Assembly (NCBI RefSeq): GCF_022012305.1
Contig: NZ_JAKLTM010000003.1
Span: forward strand, 1 to 64,000
Source of the DNA: Ramlibacter paludis
GTDB taxonomy: Bacteria > Pseudomonadota > Gammaproteobacteria > Burkholderiales > Burkholderiaceae_C
DNA length: 64,000 nucleotides
Direction: 5' to 3'
The translations under genes and the position numbers were made by a program. A model generated the notes under the pieces. The model ran no database searches. It was given only the letters and a program-made list of their open reading frames with translations, and was not told the origin of the DNA. Shown one piece after another: positions 58,927-64,000 of the stretch; the stretch's first letter is position 1, and each line of letters starts with the position of its first letter.

Positions 58927-59313
58927 TCAGGCCCGGGCGAAGTGCGGCCGCTGTGCTTGCACGTCGGCCTGGTAGTACTCGGCAAAGCGCGCGAACTGGC
59001 GCTCGGCCTCGGCCGCGTCCTTGCCTTCCTTCAGCACGGCGCTGGAGAAGCCGGTGCGCTGCATCTGCACCAGCTGGTCGATCAGCACGTCGCCGGTGGC
59101 GCGGATGTCGCCGGCGAACTTGCGGCGGCGGCGCAGCAGGTAAGCCTGGCTGAACGCGCGGCCGTCGGTGAACTTGGGGAAATTCAGCTCGACGCGGTCC
59201 ACGCCTTCGAGCTGCGCTTCCAGCACGTCGGCGTCGTTCGCGATCACCAGCACGTTCAGCTGGTCGGCCGGCACATCGGCCGCATGCAGGATCTGGATGG
59301 TGCGAACGGTCAC
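58927..59313 (-). CDS. DUF934 protein
   Basis: A 128-aa protein of a family found next to sulfite reductase genes in proteobacteria; its role is not established, but a structural or assembly role in sulfite reduction is likely. RVELNFPKFTDGRAFSQAYLLRRRRKF is a conserved block. It starts with GTG at 59313, overlapping the cysI stop (GTGA), and ends three bases before cysH. Confidence 0.88.
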   Translation of the reverse strand: MTVRTIQILHAADVPADQLNVLVIANDADVLEAQLEGVDRVELNFPKFTDGRAFSQAYLLRRRRKFAGDIRATGDVLIDQLVQMQRTGFSSAVLKEGKDAAEAERQFARFAEYYQADVQAQRPHFARA

Positions 59314-61139
59314 GCGATTTCCCTTTCCACGAAGCGGGCGCCGTTGGCCGCGGCCTTGAAGGGCTCGTGGCCCACGCGCTTGAGCGTGGCGATGAAGTTT
59401 TCCAGCTTGCCGCCGGCGGCCGGCTGGCGCAGCTGGCGGTAGGTGTTGATCAGGGCCTCGATCACGCCGGCCACTTCTTCCTTGGCGAAGGACGGGCCGA
59501 CGATCTTGCCGGGCGCCGCGGTGCCGCCGGCATGCGAGCCGTCGCCGCCGCCCAGCGTGATCTGGTACCACTCCTTGCCGTCCTTGTCGACGCCGAGGAT
59601 GCCGATGTGGCCGGCGTGGTGGTGGCCGCAGGAGTTGATGCAGCCCGAGAAGTTGATGTCGATCTCGCCGATGTCCCATTCCTCGTCGAGGTCCTGGAAG
59701 CGCTCGGTGATGGCTTCGGCGATCGGCAGCGAGCGCGCGTTGGCCAGCGAGCAGAAGTCGCCGCCGGGGCAGGCGATCATGTCGGTCAGCAGGCCGATGT
59801 TGGCGCGCGCCAGGCCCAGCTTGCGGGCTGCGGCCCACAACTCGGGCAATTCGTCCTGGTGGACCCAGGGCAGTACCAGGTTCTGCTCGTGCGTCACGCG
59901 CGCTTCGCCGCTGGAGAAGCGCTCGGCCAGTTCGGCGATGGCGTCGAACTGGTCGGCCGTGCAGTCGCCGGGCGCCTGGCCCAGGCGCTTGAAGGACAGC
60001 ACCACCGCGCGCAGTTCGGGGTTGCGGTGCGGCAGCACGTTGCGCTGCAGCCAGCGGTCGTACTGCGGGTCGGCTTCGGCGTCGGCGCGGATGATCTCGT
60101 GCACGCGGCGGGCCGCCGGGTCGCGCTGCGGGCGCGGCACCTGCGGGTCGACGAAATAGGCGGAGACGCGATCGACTTCGGCTTGCGTGATCGTGTGCGG
60201 CGCGCCGTCGATCTCGACGATCTGGCGGAATTCCTCTTCCACCTTGTCGATGTACTTCTGGCCCTCGGCCTTCACCAGGATCTTGATGCGCGCCTTCCAG
60301 ACGTTGTCGCGGCGGCCGTACTGGTTGTAGACGCGGATGCAGGCTTCGAGATAGCTCAGGAGGTGCTGCCAGGGCAGGAACTGGCGCACCACGGTGCCGA
60401 TGATCGGCGTGCGGCCCATGCCGCCGCCCACCATCACGCGGAAGCCCAGCTCGCCGGCTTCGTTCTTCAGCAACTGCAGGCTGATGTCGTACCAGCCTTG
60501 CGCCGCCCGGTCTTCCTGCGCGCCGTTGATGGCGATCTTGAACTTGCGCGGCAGGAAGGCGAATTCCGGGTGCAGCGCGGCCCACTGGCGCAGGATCTCG
60601 GCGAAGGGGCGGGGATCGGCGATCTCGTCGGCGGCGATGCCCGCGAGGTGGTCGGTGGTGATGTTGCGGATGGCGTTGCCGCTGGTCTGGATGCCGTGCA
60701 TGCCGACGCCGGCGAGCAGCTCCATCACGTCGGCCGCCTTGGTGATCGGAATCCAGTTGAACTGCACGTTGGTGCGCGTGGTGAAGTGGCCGTAGCCGTA
60801 ATTCAGCTTGGTCACCACCTGGCGATCGGTGCCGGGCACCGGGACGGGGCCCAGGGCCAGCTGCTTTTGCTGGGCTTCGGCCAGCAGTTCGGGCGTGGGC
60901 TGGTCGTACTCGCGGGCGATCTTGCCCAGCACGCGCAGCTGCGCGGCGGAAAGTTCGCCATAAGGCACCGAGATGCGGGCCATGGGCGCATAGCGCTGGA
61001 TGTACCAGCCGTTCTGCAGGCGCAGGGGGCGCAGCTCGTCGTCGCTCAGGGTGCCGGCCTGCCAGCGTTCCAGCTGGTCGCGGAACTGCGCGGCCCGGGC
61101 CTGGACGAACTGGCGGTCGAATTCTGTGTATTGGTACAT
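59310..61139 (-). CDS. cysI: Sulfite reductase hemoprotein (ferredoxin-type)
   Basis: A 609-aa nitrite/sulfite reductase that makes sulfide with siroheme and a [4Fe-4S] cluster. The duplicated ferrodoxin-like halves contain YGHFTTRTNVQFNWI and the cluster ligands CPGGDFCSLA and NFSGCINSCGHHH. No cysJ (flavoprotein) is near; ferredoxin FdxA and the reductase at the end of the same strand probably supply electrons. It heads the operon. Confidence 0.95.
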   Translation of the reverse strand: MYQYTEFDRQFVQARAAQFRDQLERWQAGTLSDDELRPLRLQNGWYIQRYAPMARISVPYGELSAAQLRVLGKIAREYDQPTPELLAEAQQKQLALGPVPVPGTDRQVVTKLNYGYGHFTTRTNVQFNWIPITKAADVMELLAGVGMHGIQTSGNAIRNITTDHLAGIAADEIADPRPFAEILRQWAALHPEFAFLPRKFKIAINGAQEDRAAQGWYDISLQLLKNEAGELGFRVMVGGGMGRTPIIGTVVRQFLPWQHLLSYLEACIRVYNQYGRRDNVWKARIKILVKAEGQKYIDKVEEEFRQIVEIDGAPHTITQAEVDRVSAYFVDPQVPRPQRDPAARRVHEIIRADAEADPQYDRWLQRNVLPHRNPELRAVVLSFKRLGQAPGDCTADQFDAIAELAERFSSGEARVTHEQNLVLPWVHQDELPELWAAARKLGLARANIGLLTDMIACPGGDFCSLANARSLPIAEAITERFQDLDEEWDIGEIDINFSGCINSCGHHHAGHIGILGVDKDGKEWYQITLGGGDGSHAGGTAAPGKIVGPSFAKEEVAGVIEALINTYRQLRQPAAGGKLENFIATLKRVGHEPFKAAANGARFVEREIA

Positions 61140-61227
61140 GGCGGCGTGAATGTGGTCGCGGGTTTTCCCTCGAGGGGGAGACTCTAGGGGGGACCCTTAT
61201 GAATCCAAACGATTTTTTTCTTCACGC

Positions 61228-61249
61228 CTTATCTGGATAAGCTTATGCG
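61228..61249. promoter_or_regulatory. Palindromic candidate regulator site upstream of cysI
   Basis: CTTATC-TG-GATAAG (61228-61241) is a perfect dyad that runs into ATAAGCTTAT (61237-61246), and AGCTTATGCG (61240-61249) recurs before sbp. In an AT-rich patch of the intergenic region. A CysB-type regulator site is likely by context. Confidence 0.5.
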
Positions 61250-61364
61250 CGAGGATTGGCGCGCCTTTCCGCCACGTTTCGCCGCCGTCGCGGATAAGCC
61301 CCTTTCGCAGCTCGGCAGGGCGCTTGCATAATGGGCAGGCAGTCACCAGCAAGAACAGGAAGGC

Positions 61365-62099
61365 ATGGCGCAGCGGATCTACATCAAGGTCGTCGGTTTT
61401 TCCGACGAGGAGCGCCATGCGCTCAACACCTTGTTCCGCCTCTCGGAGCAGTGCCTGGTGATGTACCAGCTGTGGTCACCGACGGCCCGGGCTCCCGCCG
61501 GCATGGCCTTGCTCGATGGCGACAGCTACGAGGCGCGCCTGGAGGCCGAGTCGCCCCTGAACGGCAACATCCGGATGCTGTGGGTCGGCAGCGACGCGCC
61601 GCCGCAGGTGTGGCGCAGCCTGCCGCGTCCCTTTGCCTGGCCGGAGGTGATCGAAGCCATGGACACGGTGTTCCAGCCGGCGTCGGTGGACCTGGACCTG
61701 GACCTGCCCCCGCCGGAAGAAGACACCCGGCCGCACCGCCCGCCCAAGCTGGCGCTGATCGTCAGCCCCAGCCGCGACGAGCGCCTGTACATCCGCGCCC
61801 GGCTGGCGCTCGCGGGCCTCACGCAGGCCGACGAAGCCGAGACCGGCCAGGAGGCGGCGAACCTCGCGCGCGGCAAGCAGTACGATTTTTCGGTGGTCGA
61901 TTTCCAGCTGCCGGACATGACGGGCTGGGACCTGCTGCGCCAGTTGAAGCAAGGCAAGAAGCCGATCGCGCACGTCGCATTGACCAAGTCGCAGCGCTCG
62001 TTTGCCGAGCACGTGCGGGCCTGGATGGGTGGGGCGGGGGCCTTGCTGGACAGTCCGCCGCATCCGCAGCGGCTGAACGCCTGGCTGCGGCGAATCTGA
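61365..62099 (+). CDS. Response-regulator-like protein
   Basis: A 244-aa cytoplasmic protein with two parts. Residues 125-240 form a CheY-like receiver with Asp in VVDFQLPDMTGWDLL and KSQR near the end; the catalytic acidic pair near the start (LIVSPSRDERLY) is partly replaced by Ser/Arg, so phosphorylation is uncertain. Residues 1-110 are an unrecognised domain. An AACAGGAAGG site precedes the ATG, with a CATAAT box at 61326-61331. Confidence 0.7.
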   Translation: MAQRIYIKVVGFSDEERHALNTLFRLSEQCLVMYQLWSPTARAPAGMALLDGDSYEARLEAESPLNGNIRMLWVGSDAPPQVWRSLPRPFAWPEVIEAMDTVFQPASVDLDLDLPPPEEDTRPHRPPKLALIVSPSRDERLYIRARLALAGLTQADEAETGQEAANLARGKQYDFSVVDFQLPDMTGWDLLRQLKQGKKPIAHVALTKSQRSFAEHVRAWMGGAGALLDSPPHPQRLNAWLRRI

Positions 62100-62102
62100 C
62101 CG

Positions 62103-62136
62103 TGGTTCGGTGGGGCGCTATCGCGACCCCACCACC
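62103..62136. repeat. Short palindrome after the response-regulator gene
   Basis: GGTTCGGTGGGG...CCCCACCACC dyad around CGCTATCGCG, a relative of the one at 37041-37078. It spans the gap between two convergent genes and enters the mnmC end. Confidence 0.45.
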
Positions 62137-63218
62137 CGCCGCACATCGAGCGCAGCGGCCAGTTTTTCGTCCAGGGGCAAGGGCTCCCCTTGCACCCGCG
62201 CCGCAATCAACTCTCCGCAAAGCGCCGCGAAGGTCAAGCCGCGTGAGCCCATGGCGGTGCTCACCCACAGCCCGGGCTCCAGTTCGCCCACCAGCGGCCG
62301 GCGATCCTGCGAAGTGCAGCGCACACCGGCCCAGTCGCGCACCGCGCCGCGCTCGAATTGCGGCGCGAGGGCCTGACCCAGCCCAGGCAGCAGTTCGCGC
62401 AGCCGCACCAGGTTCGCCTCGCGATCTTCCGCGCGCGGCGTCGCATCCGCATCGCCCCGGCCATAGGTCGAGCCGCTGCACCAGGCCAGGCCCTCCGGCG
62501 TCGGCAAGCGCGGGATGAAGTGGCCGTGGCCATTGATGGCGAAAGGCGGCACGGCTTCGCTGGTGGCCGGGTCATGCAAGGACCACGAAACCTGTCCGCG
62601 CACTGGGTGCGTGGTGATGCGGCGGGCCAGCAAGGGCCCGCTCGCGTGCGCGGCAGCGACGACGACCAAGGGCGCCTGCGCCAGCAGAGTCCCGTCCGCG
62701 GTCCGCAACTCCCAGGCTTCGCCCGCACGCTCGATGGCGTCGACCGCGCAGCCGCCCCGGAAGCGCACGCCTTTCTGCGCAAGCCAGGCCCGCACCAGCG
62801 CCGCGGGGCGCACCCAGGCCGCGTTCTCGTGCCACCAGGCCGTGTCGCCGGGACCGAGCTGCGCGTGCGCGAGTTGTTCCGGGGTGGCCGCGCGCGTCCA
62901 CGGCGCGAGACCCGCCTGGGCGGGCGGCGGCTTGTCGTTGCCGCGGCGGTGCTCGAGCACGCCGCAAGGCGCCCACTCACCAGGTTCCAGCAGTGCCTGG
63001 CATTCGCGCAGCGTGATGCCCACGCCGGCCCGGGTCAGGCGGGAGAGCAGGTTGTCGTCCAGGGATTGGTGCGGTGCCAGCAGTCCGGCGGGCAGGGCCG
63101 ACGCGCCCGCGGCCGGAGCGTCGGCGGCATCCAGCACCTCCACCCGCCAGCCGCGCCGCGCCAGGCTTGCCGCCACGGCGGCGCCCGCCAGCCCCGCGCC
63201 GATCACCACGGCGCGCAT
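62118..63218 (-). CDS. mnmC: FAD-dependent tRNA cmnm5s2U34 oxidoreductase (MnmC C-terminal domain type)
   Basis: A 366-aa FAD oxidoreductase. VVIGAGLAGAAVAASLARRG is the dinucleotide motif; CTSQDRRPLVGEL and STAMGSRGLTFAAL are hallmarks of the MnmC C-terminal domain, which finishes wobble uridine modification in tRNA. The methyltransferase half of bifunctional MnmC is absent, so this is a stand-alone MnmC2 or a related amino-acid oxidase (DadA-like); the GSRGL motif favours MnmC. Confidence 0.8.
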   Translation of the reverse strand: MRAVVIGAGLAGAAVAASLARRGWRVEVLDAADAPAAGASALPAGLLAPHQSLDDNLLSRLTRAGVGITLRECQALLEPGEWAPCGVLEHRRGNDKPPPAQAGLAPWTRAATPEQLAHAQLGPGDTAWWHENAAWVRPAALVRAWLAQKGVRFRGGCAVDAIERAGEAWELRTADGTLLAQAPLVVVAAAHASGPLLARRITTHPVRGQVSWSLHDPATSEAVPPFAINGHGHFIPRLPTPEGLAWCSGSTYGRGDADATPRAEDREANLVRLRELLPGLGQALAPQFERGAVRDWAGVRCTSQDRRPLVGELEPGLWVSTAMGSRGLTFAALCGELIAARVQGEPLPLDEKLAAALDVRRVVGSR

Positions 63219-63224
63219 GGCTGT

Positions 63225-63497
63225 TTACGCGCTGGGCGGCACGTAGCCGGCCGCGGTGTCCGCGCCGCTGCCGAAGAAGTGGTTCTCCATCTGCCGCTTC
63301 AGGTACTCGCGGGCCCGCTGGTCCGCCAGGTTCAGGCGGTTTTCGTTCACCAGCATGGTCTGCTGCTTGAGCCAGGCGGCCCAGGCTTCCTTGCTGACGT
63401 TTTCGTAAAGGCGCTTGCCCAGCTCGCCGGGGTACGGAGGGAAATCGAGGCCTTCGGCTTCGCGGCCGAGCTTGATGCAGTTGACAGTGCGCGCCAT
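63225..63497 (-). CDS. yggX: Probable Fe(2+)-trafficking protein YggX
   Basis: A 90-aa protein that protects iron-sulfur clusters from oxidation. [43 protein letters not shown] and [16 protein letters not shown] are conserved in the family. It lies next to mnmC in the same direction. Confidence 0.95.
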   Translation of the reverse strand: MARTVNCIKLGREAEGLDFPPYPGELGKRLYENVSKEAWAAWLKQQTMLVNENRLNLADQRAREYLKRQMENHFFGSGADTAAGYVPPSA

Positions 63498-63529
63498 GGC
63501 GGGCTCCAGAAAGCGGTCGAAATGGGATG

Positions 63530-63539
63530 AGCTTATGCG
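63530..63539. promoter_or_regulatory. Shared 10-mer upstream of sbp
   Basis: AGCTTATGCG, identical to 61240-61249 before the divergent cysI operon, located 78 bases before the sbp ATG. A candidate binding site for the sulfur regulator (CysB-like). Confidence 0.45.
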
Positions 63540-63616
63540 GATATGCAACTGAGAACTCTGTCGTTCCCGTTGCGGCTCCGGGCTTCCAGAATGCGCCCAC
63601 ACCAACAGGACGCCTC

Positions 63617-64000
63617 ATGAGCCAACGCCGCGACTTTATCAAGATTCCCCTCGCCATCGCCGTCGCCGGGGCCATGTCCCTGGCCGGCCTGCCCTCCATC
63701 GCGCAGCCGCTGCAGCTGCTCAACGTGTCCTACGACCCGACGCGCGAGCTCTACGCGGAGTTCAACCAGGCTTTCGCCAAGTACTGGAAGGGCAAGACCG
63801 GGCAGGACGTGAGCGTGCGCCAGTCGCACGGCGGCTCGGGCAAGCAGGCCCGATCCATCATCGACGGGCTGGAGGCCGACGTCGCCACTTTGGCCCTGGC
63901 CGGCGACACCGACGCGCTGGTCAAGCATGGCAACCTGCTCACGCCGGACTGGCAGAAGAAGCTGCCGCACAACGCCTCGCCCTACAACTCGACCATCGTG
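63617..64000 (+). CDS. sbp: Sulfate ABC transporter substrate-binding protein, 5' part
   Basis: The first 128 codons of a periplasmic sulfate/thiosulfate-binding protein; the gene runs off the window. After a signal peptide (about 1-35, [16 protein letters not shown]) it shows [37 protein letters not shown] and the start of the ligand cleft [10 protein letters not shown], all family hallmarks. It supplies sulfate to the CysDN-CysH-CysI pathway at 55-61 kb. Confidence 0.93.
   Translation, partial: MSQRRDFIKIPLAIAVAGAMSLAGLPSIAQPLQLLNVSYDPTRELYAEFNQAFAKYWKGKTGQDVSVRQSHGGSGKQARSIIDGLEADVATLALAGDTDALVKHGNLLTPDWQKKLPHNASPYNSTIV

Noticed and set aside
61365..62099. Treating this as a phosphorylatable response regulator paired with cysI regulation
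   Set aside because: The acidic pocket is incomplete and the gene is only a divergent neighbour; no functional link to sulfur genes is visible.

Overview
The window reads as a 64 kb stretch of core chromosome from a GC-rich betaproteobacterium, most likely order Burkholderiales, family Comamonadaceae (Ramlibacter/Variovorax/Caenimonas-like). This placement is inferred from gene content and order: dnaX-ybaB-recR with a divergent 4.5S RNA, gloB-methyltransferase-rnhA, ilvBHC-pssA-leuA, an ECF sigma/DUF3619/DUF3106/RDD cluster, aat-bpt, and a cysI-DUF934-cysH-cysD-cysN operon with fdxA. Genes are densely packed, many with 4-nt ATGA, GTGA or TTGA overlaps. I see no phage, IS, CRISPR, rRNA or plasmid genes.

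Region by region. 1-3.6 kb: a minus-strand operon (response regulator, YaiO-like outer-membrane barrel, HEAT-repeat protein, processive GT2 glycosyltransferase) that looks like an exopolysaccharide module cut by the window edge. 3.7-7.8 kb: an unknown secreted protein, ffs (4.5S RNA), then dnaX-ybaB-recR-MAPEG. dnaX carries a nine-A slippery run at the end of domain III, followed by a palindromic repeat inserted inside the gene. 7.85-13.4 kb: a structured intergenic repeat, an orphan ABC substrate-binding protein, a YXWGXW protein, mltD-gloB, and a divergent methyltransferase-rnhA pair. 13.5-18 kb: RND efflux adaptor and permease. 18-22.6 kb: a ThiS-like protein with a BNR beta-propeller, then moaA-mobA-moeA for molybdenum cofactor. 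22.6-29.1 kb: an SDR, a secreted protein/M48 protease/lipoprotein trio, and a TetR-divergent hydrolase-aldehyde dehydrogenase operon with a clear palindromic operator.

29-40 kb: divergent hppA (proton-pumping PPase) and ppa (soluble PPase), hemerythrin-alcohol dehydrogenase, a FemAB-like acyltransferase divergent from nadE-glnB, and a six-gene minus operon headed by an ECF sigma factor. 40-48.5 kb: branched-chain amino-acid synthesis (ilvB-ilvH-ilvC, then two different leuA genes in tandem) with pssA between. The leuA pair is preceded by a second, double-ended copy of the structured repeat and by a 17-codon Leu-rich leader peptide with terminator-like hairpins, which suggests attenuation. 48.6-54.4 kb: pbpG, an IclR regulator, the N-degron transferases bpt and aat, two convergent PilZ genes, several small unknown genes and two tRNA-Asn genes. 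54.5-64 kb: ferredoxin reductase, fdxA, the sulfate-assimilation operon, a response-regulator-like protein, mnmC, yggX and the start of a sulfate-binding protein gene. cysI and sbp share an upstream 10-mer that may be a common regulator site.

The most notable signals are regulatory and structural: the dnaX slippery site with the in-gene palindrome, the covarying three-hairpin repeat family at 7.9 and 44.8-45.1 kb, the leu leader, and the sulfur motif. All functions are read by eye from sequence and family knowledge; no database search was run.
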